A program made the position numbers and the translations under genes. This document shows, one piece after another, positions 1 to 5,135 of a stretch of DNA of 5,135 nt; the first letter of the stretch is position 1; the number at the start of each line of letters is the position of its first letter. This DNA is from Actinomycetes bacterium (GTDB taxonomy: Bacteria > Actinomycetota > Actinomycetes > Streptosporangiales > Streptosporangiaceae). The DNA is taken from the NCBI GenBank assembly GCA_023425615.1, contig JAFACJ010000435.1, positions 1 through 5,135 on the forward strand. Reading direction: 5' to 3'. The notes beneath the pieces were generated by a model. It worked only from the letters and a program-made list of their open reading frames with translations, was not told where the DNA came from and made no database searches.

Positions 1-533
1 GACCGAGGGTCGCCCGCTGGTTCGCCGACCAGGCCGCCGGCTTCGGCCGGTTCGAGGTCGACCTCGTCGATCTCGCCGACGTCGACCTGCCGCTGGCGAT
101 GGCGGCGCACGGGCAGGAGATCCAGCCCGAGGCCAAGCGCGCCATCGACGCGTTCGCCGAGCGGTTCGCCGCCGCCGACGCGTTCGCCGTGGTCACCCCG
201 GAGTACAACCACAGCTACCCCGCCGGGCTGAAGAACGCGATCGACTGGCACAACCGGCAGTGGCACGCCAAGCCGGTCGGCATCGTCTCCTACGGCGGCA
301 TCTCCGGGGGCCTGCGCGCCACGGAGCACCTGCGCCAGGTCTTCGCCGAACTGCACGCGGTGACGATGCGCGACACCGTCAGCTTCCACAACGTCTGGGG
401 CTACCTGGACGAGGGCGATTCGCTCAGCGCGCCAGAGCCGAGCGAGAGCGCGGCCAAGGTCCTGCTCGTCCAGCTCGGCTGGTGGGCCCGTGCACTGGCC
501 GACGCCAAGAGCAAGGTCCCCTACCCGGCCTGA
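1..533 (+). CDS. NADPH-dependent FMN reductase family protein (5'-truncated by window edge)
   Basis: This is the C-terminal 176 residues of a flavodoxin-fold oxidoreductase of the NADPH-dependent FMN reductase family, soluble enzymes that use NAD(P)H to reduce FMN or small quinone- or azo-type acceptors. The reading frame begins at base 3 and ends at the TGA at 531-533. The visible part starts inside the first helix (PRVARWFADQ), so the N-terminal strand and the GSTRPGR-like phosphate loop lie off the left edge, probably about 10-20 residues. The family motif TPEYNHSYPAGLKNAIDW (visible residues 65-82) and the SYGGISGG loop (97-104), both expected near the flavin, are intact. An internal ATG at 99 is not the start, because coding similarity extends upstream of it. 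It converges on the tetR gene with a hairpin between them, so it belongs to a separate transcript. Its physiological substrate is unknown. Confidence 0.88.
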   Translation, partial: PRVARWFADQAAGFGRFEVDLVDLADVDLPLAMAAHGQEIQPEAKRAIDAFAERFAAADAFAVVTPEYNHSYPAGLKNAIDWHNRQWHAKPVGIVSYGGISGGLRATEHLRQVFAELHAVTMRDTVSFHNVWGYLDEGDSLSAPEPSESAAKVLLVQLGWWARALADAKSKVPYPA

Positions 534-550
534 GCGACGGACCGGATCCC

Positions 551-582
551 CGAAGGAGGCACGTGGGAACGTGCCTCCTTCG
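551..582. terminator. Perfect 14-bp hairpin, likely bidirectional terminator
   Basis: The arm CGAAGGAGGCACGT (551-564) pairs perfectly with ACGTGCCTCCTTCG (569-582) around the four-base loop GGGA. It starts 18 bases after the reductase stop and lies about 75 bases beyond the tetR stop on the other strand, between two converging genes. There is no long U-tract after either arm, which is common for terminators in high-GC actinobacteria. The symmetry and position support termination of both transcripts. Confidence 0.8.
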
Positions 583-620
583 CCTTTCCGAGGCTGCCCC
601 TTCCCTCCATGACCGCCATG

Positions 621-646
621 GCCGCGCCCGGGAGCCGTGGCGCGGC
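621..646 (-). terminator. Weak hairpin just downstream of tetR
   Basis: GCCGCGCC (621-628) can pair with GGCGCGGC (639-646) around a 10-base loop, starting 12 bases past the tetR stop on the minus strand. It is all G/C, with no U-tract. In DNA this rich in G and C an 8-bp match can occur by chance, so it is only a possible accessory terminator for tetR. Confidence 0.25.
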
Positions 647-657
647 GGGGGCGGGGA

Positions 658-1452
658 TCAGGTTTGAGTGGTTCGGAGGGATTCGGGCTGATAGGGCTCT
701 CGGAGGATGATGGCGTCGGCCCACAGGGCGGTGAGGAGGTCGATGACGTCGTCGAGGTCGGGGGCCGGCTCACCGCGGCGGACGTTGGTGACGAAGACGT
801 CGTGGCAGTAGGACTGGACCATGAGGTTCATCGCGCGGGACGTCTCGAACGGGTCGAGGTCGGGGCGGATCACTCCGAGCTCGATGCCTTTGCGGATGCG
901 CCGGGCGAAACTGCTGCGGAAGGCGTCCTCGAAGTCGTGCCTGAGGTCGGCCAGGCGCTCATCGACATGGCTGGCGACCTCCCAGAGCGAGAAGAACGGG
1001 CTGCTCTGGGCGTACTGCGTGACGAGCGCCGCGATGGCCCGTCGCAGCCCGAGCCGTCCCGCCTCGGGCTTCCAGTCGCTGGCGCCCGCACGGAGCATGC
1101 CGAGGGCGTGGTCGGCAGCCAGCGTCGCCACGATGTCGTTCCGGTCAGTGAAGTACTGGTAGATCGTCGGCAGGCTCACGCCCGCGTCCTGGGCCACGTC
1201 GTTCAGTGAGGTGTTGAGGTAGCCGCGCTCGATGAAGAGCCGGGCGGCCGACTCCAGCAGCTTGCCACGGGTCTGGAGCGCTCGCGCGCCGACGGGGGTC
1301 TCCCTGCCGTCCTGACGCCGGACGGCGAGCTGGATCTCCTCGGCCGCCTTGATGAGTTGCCGTAGCCGTGAGGCGTCCGGTGCCTCGGCGTCCGGGCTCT
1401 CGGCTGAGCCTTCGGCCTCGCTGGTCATCGTTGGCTCCGCTGTCTCGTCCAT
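658..1452 (-). CDS. TetR-family transcriptional regulator
   Basis: This is a 264-residue one-component repressor of the TetR type: a DNA-binding N-terminal domain and a ligand-binding, dimerising C-terminal domain. The helix-turn-helix domain spans about residues 62-110 (GKLLESAARLFIERGY, then SLNDVAQDAGVSLPTIYQYF), with recognition helix around 93-101. The rest is a helical, variable domain whose ligand cannot be predicted. The protein is longer than the usual 190-220 residues because about 60 residues precede the domain; the first 28 are acidic and Ala/Pro-rich. The start at 1452 has GGAAGG 12 bases upstream (plus-strand 1465-1470), a long spacing. An ATG at codon 9 (1428) has GGAG six bases upstream (1435-1438) and may be the true start. 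It is divergent from the acyl-CoA ligase operon, so control of that operon and of itself is the natural inference. Confidence 0.93.
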   Translation of the reverse strand: MDETAEPTMTSEAEGSAESPDAEAPDASRLRQLIKAAEEIQLAVRRQDGRETPVGARALQTRGKLLESAARLFIERGYLNTSLNDVAQDAGVSLPTIYQYFTDRNDIVATLAADHALGMLRAGASDWKPEAGRLGLRRAIAALVTQYAQSSPFFSLWEVASHVDERLADLRHDFEDAFRSSFARRIRKGIELGVIRPDLDPFETSRAMNLMVQSYCHDVFVTNVRRGEPAPDLDDVIDLLTALWADAIILREPYQPESLRTTQT

Positions 1453-1500
1453 GGTTGCTTTGATCCTTCCGGAGCGGCGCGCGCGACGGAATCTGACGAC

Positions 1501-1521
1501 GACTATACCTGATGGTTAGTC
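1501..1521. promoter_or_regulatory. Imperfect inverted repeat, candidate operator near tetR
   Basis: GACTA(T)ACC at 1501-1509 and GGTTAGTC at 1514-1521 are inverted copies around TGAT, differing by one inserted T. The size and form suit a TetR-family operator. It lies about 50-70 bases upstream of tetR and overlaps a possible tetR -10 box, which would suit autorepression. Binding is inferred. Confidence 0.42.
1502..1507 (-). promoter_or_regulatory. Possible tetR -10 box
   Basis: On the minus strand these bases read TATAGT, five of six matches to the TATAAT consensus and about 50 bases before the tetR start. At the normal spacing the -35 position reads GGGATT, which is a poor match, so the promoter call rests on the -10 box alone. 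Confidence 0.25.
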
Positions 1522-1599
1522 AGAAATCCCAGTGAACCTCCGTCGGCGGTTCAGCAGCAGGGCCGTGGGCGATCGAGGTCATCCATCCCCTTGCCTCCC

Positions 1600-1629
1600 T
1601 TGTGGATTCCGGAGCCATCTGAATAAATT
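1600..1629 (+). promoter_or_regulatory. Candidate promoter of the acyl-CoA ligase operon
   Basis: TTGTGG (1600-1605) and TAAATT (1624-1629) are separated by 18 bases and resemble -35 and -10 boxes. This is the only AT-rich patch in an otherwise GC-rich leader. Transcription would begin near 1636, giving a leader of roughly 30 bases. The -10 box sits in the centre of a 26-bp palindrome, a layout expected for a repressed promoter. Both boxes are imperfect matches. Confidence 0.4.
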
Positions 1630-1638
1630 CAGATGGCT
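1613..1638. promoter_or_regulatory. Perfect 26-bp palindrome, candidate TetR operator
   Basis: AGCCATCTGAAT (1613-1624) and ATTCAGATGGCT (1627-1638) are exact inverted copies separated by AA. The palindrome is 31-56 bases before the ligase start codon and covers the predicted -10 box. No U-tract follows it on either strand and no gene ends beside it, so a terminator role is unlikely. A dimeric repressor site is the best reading, with the divergent TetR protein as the obvious candidate. The right arm (CAGATGG) resembles CTGATGG in the inverted repeat at 1501-1521. Confidence 0.62.
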
Positions 1639-1653
1639 TGATTCGCGCAGCGA

Positions 1654-1660
1654 GGAGGTG
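1654..1660 (+). promoter_or_regulatory. Strong ribosome binding site of the acyl-CoA ligase
   Basis: GGAGGTG lies 8 bases before the ATG at 1669 and, with the preceding GA, closely matches the anti-Shine-Dalgarno end of 16S rRNA. It fixes the start of the operon's first gene. Confidence 0.8.
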
Positions 1661-1668
1661 TCTGCGGC

Positions 1669-3249
1669 ATGCAACTATCGGGGTTGGCCCCGGGGGACTG
1701 GGTGACGCTGAACGCCCGGTTCACTCCGGGCGCGGAGTGCCTGGTCTCCGCCGGGGGAGAGGTCCTGACCTTCGGTGAGGTCGAGAGCCGGGTGACCCGC
1801 CTGGTGCGCGCGCTGCGGGCACTGGGCGTCGAACGGGCGGACCGGGTCGCGATCATGGCCACCGACTCCTGCGCGTACGTCGAGGTGATCCTCGCGTGCA
1901 TGAAGCTCGGCGCCACCTACACGGCCTTGAACTTCCGCCTCGCCCCGGACGAGGTGCGCACGGTACTGGCGGCCGGCCGGCCGAAGGTCGTCTTCCTCAG
2001 CGGCCGGTACGAGGAGGCGGTCGCAGGCTGCTTCCCCGAGGCCGCGGCCCATGTCCGGGCCCGTGTCACCTTCGACACCTCGACGGGCGGTCTCCCCACG
2101 TTCGAGGAGTTCCTCGCCTCGGGCGGCGACGGGGGCGAGATCTCGGCGGTCACGGGCGACGACGACATCCTCAGCATCTCCTTCACCAGCGGAACCACCG
2201 GGACGCCCAAGGGCGTGCTGCAGTCACAGCGGATGATCAAGGCGATCACCCAGTCCGGTGTGCTGGAACTGGGCATCCGGCCGGGCGACCTGCTGATGTC
2301 CGGCGCTCCGCTGTTCCACGCCGGCGGCATCGGCCATGTCCTGTACGGCGTCTCGCGCGGCGCGGGCTCGGTGGTGCTGCCGCAGTGGGATCTGGAGCTC
2401 GGCCTGGGCTGGCTGCAGTCCGGGCGGGTGCGGCAGGCGATGCTCGTGCCCAGCATGATCATTCAGCTGCTCGGGCACCCGCGGGTCCGGGATACCCCCT
2501 ACCCGGGCCTTCGATCGATCATGTACGGCGGTGCGCCGATGCCGACCTCGGTGATCCGGGAGATGGTCGAGGTCTTCGACTGCGATCTGCACAACGGCTT
2601 CGGCGCCGGCACCGAGGCCGGCGGGCAGCTGGTGCTGCGGCCCGAGGACCACCGGCGCGCGCTGGCGGGCGAGGAGTGGCTGCTCGGGGCGATCGGCAAA
2701 CCGGCATACGGCTGCGATGTGCGGCTGGTCGACGCCGCGGGCCACGAGGTCGCCCGTGGCGAGATCGGAGAGATCGCCAGCCGCGGCGACACCGTGATGA
2801 GCGGCTACCTCGGACAGCCGGAGCTGACCGCCCGGGTGGTGCGCGACGGCTGGCTGCGGGCCGGCGATCTGGCCTGGCAGGACGAGGAGGGCTATCTCCA
2901 TCTCGCCGGCCGGGCGGACGACATGATCGTGCGCGGTGGGGAGAACGTGTACCCGGTGGAGATCGAGGACGTGATCGGCGATCACCCGCGGGTCGCGGAG
3001 ATCGCGGTCGTGGGCGAGCCCGACCACCACTGGGGCCAGGTGGTCACCGCCGTGGTCACGTTGAAGGACGGCCCGGACGGCGGAGGCGGTCTGGCCGTCG
3101 AGGAGCTTCGCGAGCACTGCCGAGGCCGGCTGGCCAGCTACAAGATTCCCACGCGGGTGGTCGTGGTACGGGAACTCCCCCGCAACTCCACCGGCAAGAT
3201 CCACAAGGCGGTGCTGCGCGAGCGGCTCGCCGAGGGAGCGATCACATGA
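1669..3249 (+). CDS. AMP-forming acyl-CoA synthetase (FadD-like, ANL superfamily)
   Basis: This 526-residue cytosolic enzyme should convert a carboxylic acid, ATP and CoA to acyl-CoA, AMP and pyrophosphate by way of an acyl-adenylate. The adenylation motifs appear in order: phosphate loop SFTSGTTGTPKG (171-182); YGGAPMP (286-292); GFGAGTEAGG (310-319), with Glu316 in the expected Mg-ATP position; LRAGDLA (396-402), with Asp400 for the ribose; the hinge GRADDMIVRGGENVYPVEIE (414-433); and NSTGKIHK (507-513... region), with Lys510 as the predicted adenylation lysine. Length and motifs are complete for a family member. The usual YGxTE motif reads FGAGTE here. It is the first gene of the operon, with a strong ribosome site, and its TGA overlaps the next ATG. 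The substrate is not predictable; fatty, alicyclic, terpenoid, steroid-derived and aromatic acids are all possible. I assign no specific FadD number. Confidence 0.94.
   Translation: MQLSGLAPGDWVTLNARFTPGAECLVSAGGEVLTFGEVESRVTRLVRALRALGVERADRVAIMATDSCAYVEVILACMKLGATYTALNFRLAPDEVRTVLAAGRPKVVFLSGRYEEAVAGCFPEAAAHVRARVTFDTSTGGLPTFEEFLASGGDGGEISAVTGDDDILSISFTSGTTGTPKGVLQSQRMIKAITQSGVLELGIRPGDLLMSGAPLFHAGGIGHVLYGVSRGAGSVVLPQWDLELGLGWLQSGRVRQAMLVPSMIIQLLGHPRVRDTPYPGLRSIMYGGAPMPTSVIREMVEVFDCDLHNGFGAGTEAGGQLVLRPEDHRRALAGEEWLLGAIGKPAYGCDVRLVDAAGHEVARGEIGEIASRGDTVMSGYLGQPELTARVVRDGWLRAGDLAWQDEEGYLHLAGRADDMIVRGGENVYPVEIEDVIGDHPRVAEIAVVGEPDHHWGQVVTAVVTLKDGPDGGGGLAVEELREHCRGRLASYKIPTRVVVVRELPRNSTGKIHKAVLRERLAEGAIT
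3232..3238 (+). promoter_or_regulatory. Ribosome binding site of the acyl-CoA dehydrogenase, inside the ligase gene
   Basis: GAGGGAG lies 7 bases before the ATG at 3246 and within the last ligase codons. It decides the dehydrogenase start, because the same frame stays open far upstream without coding content. The ATGA overlap at 3246-3249 suggests translational coupling. Confidence 0.7.
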
Positions 3250-4472
3250 CGACCGTCGAGGACATCGCAGCCGAGGCGCACGCCTTTCTGGCGCCGAGGG
3301 TGCCCCGCAAGGCACCGCCCGCCATGGGCGAGGGGCCCGACGACGTGATGGGCGTCGGGCTGCGCCGCGGGGAGGAGGAGGCAGCGGAGGTCGAGGCAGC
3401 ACAGACCTGGCAGCGCGACCTGTTCGACGCCGGGCTCGCCTGGATCGAGGGCCCCGTCGCCTACGGCGGGCGCGGGCTGACCACCGCCCACCGCAACGCG
3501 GTGCACGCGGCGCTCCGCGAGTACGAGATCCCGAACACCGCCTGCTTCATGGTCGGCCACGACATCGTGGGTCCGGCGATCCTGGAGCACGGCACCGAGG
3601 AGCAGCGGGCCGCCTATCTGCCCGGAATCTGGCGCGGCGACATCATCTGCTGCCAGCTGTTCTCCGAGCCGGGCGCGGGCTCGGACCTGGCCAGCCTGCG
3701 GACGTCCGCCCGCCGCACCGAGGGCGGCTGGGTGGTGAACGGCCAGAAGGTCTGGTCGTCCTACGCCCATCTCGCCCATCTCGGTGAGCTGCTGGCCCGG
3801 ACGGGCGACGTGGCCGACCGCCACCGCGGCATCACCGCGTTCCTCGTCGACATGGACGCCCCCGGCATCCAGGTGCGGCCGCTGCGGCAGATCACCGGCG
3901 CCGAGCACTTCAACGAGGTGTTCATGGACGACGTCGAGGTGCCCGACTCCCAGCGGATCGGCGCTGTCGACGGTGGCTGGCCGATCGCGCTGACCACGCT
4001 GACCAGCGAGCGCTCGCTGATGGGCGACGAGCACAACGGCCTGCTGAACGACCCGGTGCGCAGGCTGTACGCGCTGGCCGCCGCGACGGGCGCGGATGAG
4101 GACCCCCTCGTGCGGGAGATGCTCGCCGAGGCGTGGGAGCGCGAGCAGATCGTTCGCGAGACGGCCCGGCGCAGCCTGACCGCGCCGGCCGAGGACCAGG
4201 CCGGGTCGGTGCTGAAGCTGCTGAGCACCGCGGACATGGAGTTCTACACCTCGGTCGCCGCCCGCGTCCTCGGTCCGCGCCTGGCGATCGATCACGGCGG
4301 CTGGGGCGCCTTCGCCTGGAGCCAGCTGCTGCTCGGCGCCCCGGCCCACCGCATCGCGGGCGGCAGCGACGAGATCCAGAAGAACATCATCGCCGAGCGT
4401 GTGCTCGGACTGCCCCGCGATCCCCGACCCCCGATCCCCCTCCGAAAGGACCAGTCCGATGCTCACCGGTGA
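3246..4472 (+). CDS. Acyl-CoA dehydrogenase (FadE-like flavoprotein)
   Basis: This 408-residue enzyme should oxidise an acyl-CoA to the trans-2-enoyl-CoA with FAD, passing electrons to electron-transfer flavoprotein. The helical N-terminal domain (about 1-130) is followed by the signature CQLFSEPGAGSDLASL (136-151), a beta domain with GWVVNGQKVWSSYAHLA (161-177) and RGITAFLVDM (194-203), and a helical C-terminal domain ending in GGSDEIQKNIIAERVLGL (372-389). Where medium-chain enzymes carry the catalytic glutamate (YEGT), this protein has AGGS (371-374). Glu255 in TLTSERS instead matches the isovaleryl- and long-chain-type position and is the likely base. Actinobacterial FadE proteins of this kind are sometimes one half of a heteromeric enzyme; no partner is visible here. 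The gene overlaps the ligase by four bases and the next gene by 14, so the three are almost certainly cotranscribed. The substrate is unknown. Confidence 0.93.
   Translation: MTTVEDIAAEAHAFLAPRVPRKAPPAMGEGPDDVMGVGLRRGEEEAAEVEAAQTWQRDLFDAGLAWIEGPVAYGGRGLTTAHRNAVHAALREYEIPNTACFMVGHDIVGPAILEHGTEEQRAAYLPGIWRGDIICCQLFSEPGAGSDLASLRTSARRTEGGWVVNGQKVWSSYAHLAHLGELLARTGDVADRHRGITAFLVDMDAPGIQVRPLRQITGAEHFNEVFMDDVEVPDSQRIGAVDGGWPIALTTLTSERSLMGDEHNGLLNDPVRRLYALAAATGADEDPLVREMLAEAWEREQIVRETARRSLTAPAEDQAGSVLKLLSTADMEFYTSVAARVLGPRLAIDHGGWGAFAWSQLLLGAPAHRIAGGSDEIQKNIIAERVLGLPRDPRPPIPLRKDQSDAHR
4444..4450 (+). promoter_or_regulatory. Ribosome binding site of the third operon gene
   Basis: GAAAGGA, 8 bases before the ATG at 4459, lies inside the end of the dehydrogenase gene. 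It supports the 4459 start and a 14-base gene overlap. Confidence 0.65.
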
Positions 4473-5135
4473 CCAGTACATCGAGTCCCTGCGGGATGGC
4501 CGCAAGCTGTACATCAACGGCCACGCCGTGCCGGACGTGACGGCCGAGCCGCTGCTGGCGGCCGCCGCCTTCGCCGCGGCCCGCGGCTACGACCAGTACT
4601 ACCAGCCGGGCGACGACGCGTTCGGCCCCTACTTCTTCATCCCCGAGTCGGTCGAGGACCTGCGCGCCGCGCAGGAGCGCCAGCTGCACTGGGACTTCCC
4701 GACCATCTCGACGGCCAACGGCCTGCTGATGGTGCTGACCGCCGCCAGCCGGATGCGCCAGGACCACCCGGTGTACGCCGAACGCGCGCTCGCCTACTTC
4801 GAGGACGCCAAGAGGCGCGACATCCGGATCGTCCAGACGATCACCGACGCCAAGGGCAACCGCGCGCTGTCCCCCGGCAAGCAGGACGACCCCGACCTGT
4901 ACGTCCGGATCGTCGACCGCCGCCCGGACGGCATCGTCATCCGCGGCGCGAAGCTGCACATCAGCTCGGCCGCGATCTGCCACGAGCTGATGGTGATGCC
5001 GACCAAGCGGATGAAGCCCGGCGAGGAGGACTACGCGGTCGCTGCCGCGGTGCCGATCAACTCGCCCGGCGTCCGGATCATCAACGCCTCGTTCGCGCCA
5101 CGGCCGGATCTCGACCCCGACATGTTCCCCTACAG
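4459..5135 (+). CDS. 4-hydroxyphenylacetate 3-hydroxylase / 4-hydroxybutyryl-CoA dehydratase superfamily protein (3'-truncated by window edge)
   Basis: The first 225 residues of a protein whose relatives are usually about 480-520 long are visible, and the frame is still open at the right edge. The N-terminus LTGDQYIESLRDGRKLYINGHAV (2-24) is characteristic of the HpaB/AbfD superfamily of flavin enzymes. The stretch TDAKGNRALSPGKQDDPDLY (129-148) and the block IVIRGAKLHISSAAICHELMV (159-179) followed by MPT are also conserved, and look closer to the 4-hydroxybutyryl-CoA dehydratase branch than to E. coli HpaB. However, residues 1-173 contain no cysteine, so the two N-terminal [4Fe-4S] ligands of that dehydratase are missing. 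The region around 80-100 (FPTISTANG) also lacks the GRSPDY-like motif of HpaB hydroxylases. A reduced-flavin monooxygenase acting on a CoA ester or an aromatic product of the two preceding enzymes is a reasonable inference. No reductase partner is visible in the operon. Confidence 0.85.
   Translation, partial: MLTGDQYIESLRDGRKLYINGHAVPDVTAEPLLAAAAFAAARGYDQYYQPGDDAFGPYFFIPESVEDLRAAQERQLHWDFPTISTANGLLMVLTAASRMRQDHPVYAERALAYFEDAKRRDIRIVQTITDAKGNRALSPGKQDDPDLYVRIVDRRPDGIVIRGAKLHISSAAICHELMVMPTKRMKPGEEDYAVAAAVPINSPGVRIINASFAPRPDLDPDMFPY

Noticed and set aside
57..95. Repeated GTCGAC/CTCG/CCGACG runs that look like a short tandem repeat.
   Set aside because: They are Val-Asp-Leu-rich codons within the reductase gene, explained by protein sequence and codon bias.
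637..1209. Plus-strand open frame opposite tetR.
   Set aside because: Gly/Val/Glu-rich translation with no motif; the minus strand encodes an unmistakable TetR helix-turn-helix.
1467..1615. Nine-base direct repeat TTCCGGAGC at 1467-1475 and 1607-1615.
   Set aside because: A single short GC-rich match about 140 bases apart is plausible by chance. The first copy is largely explained by the tetR ribosome-site region.
1896..3245. Open frame running through the ligase gene and joining in frame with the acyl-CoA dehydrogenase, suggesting a fusion or much longer protein.
   Set aside because: Its translation here is Arg/Gly/Pro/Ala-rich with no family motif, typical of an alternative frame in GC-rich DNA. 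The ligase frame is full of conserved motifs, and the ATG at 3246 has a ribosome site and the normal family N-terminus.
2224..3402. Long minus-strand open frame opposite the ligase.
   Set aside because: Low-complexity Arg/Pro/Ala/His-rich translation without motifs, opposite a well-supported gene.
3138..4517. Long minus-strand open frame opposite the acyl-CoA dehydrogenase.
   Set aside because: It mirrors codon bias on the coding strand and shows no recognisable domain; the plus strand carries clear dehydrogenase motifs.
4459..5135. Naming the third operon gene as 4-hydroxybutyryl-CoA dehydratase (abfD) or as hpaB.
   Set aside because: The N-terminal iron-sulfur cysteines of AbfD are absent and the HpaB substrate motif is not seen; half the protein is outside the window, so only a superfamily call is safe.

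Overview
The window comes from a high-GC genome with strong G/C bias at third codon positions. It has short intergenic gaps, overlapping gene junctions and an AGGAGGTG ribosome site. The protein families (FadE-type acyl-CoA dehydrogenase, FadD-type ligase, TetR regulator with a long N-terminal tail) fit a soil actinomycete. The species cannot be told from the sequence. I see no mobile element, CRISPR array, tRNA or rRNA, and no stretch over 300 bases without a gene.

Layout: (1) 1-533, plus strand, is the 3' part of an NADPH-dependent FMN reductase family gene, cut by the left edge. (2) 534-657 is a convergent gap holding a perfect 14-bp hairpin, most likely a bidirectional terminator, plus a weaker hairpin. 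(3) 658-1452, minus strand, is a TetR-family repressor. (4) 1453-1668 is a divergent control region. It holds an imperfect inverted repeat close to tetR and a perfect 26-bp palindrome just upstream of the rightward operon. (5) 1669-5135, plus strand, is a tightly packed operon: an AMP-forming acyl-CoA ligase, an acyl-CoA dehydrogenase (ATGA overlap) and a protein of the 4-hydroxyphenylacetate 3-hydroxylase / 4-hydroxybutyryl-CoA dehydratase superfamily (14-base overlap), which runs off the right edge.

How the genes may work together (inference): the ligase would activate a carboxylic acid to its CoA thioester, the dehydrogenase would introduce a double bond, and the third enzyme would hydroxylate or otherwise transform the product. 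The divergent TetR protein is the obvious candidate regulator, perhaps lifted by the acid or its CoA ester. The substrate cannot be read from the sequence. The most interesting points are the third enzyme, whose visible part lacks the iron-sulfur cysteine pair of the dehydratase branch, and the strong palindrome overlapping a plausible operon promoter.
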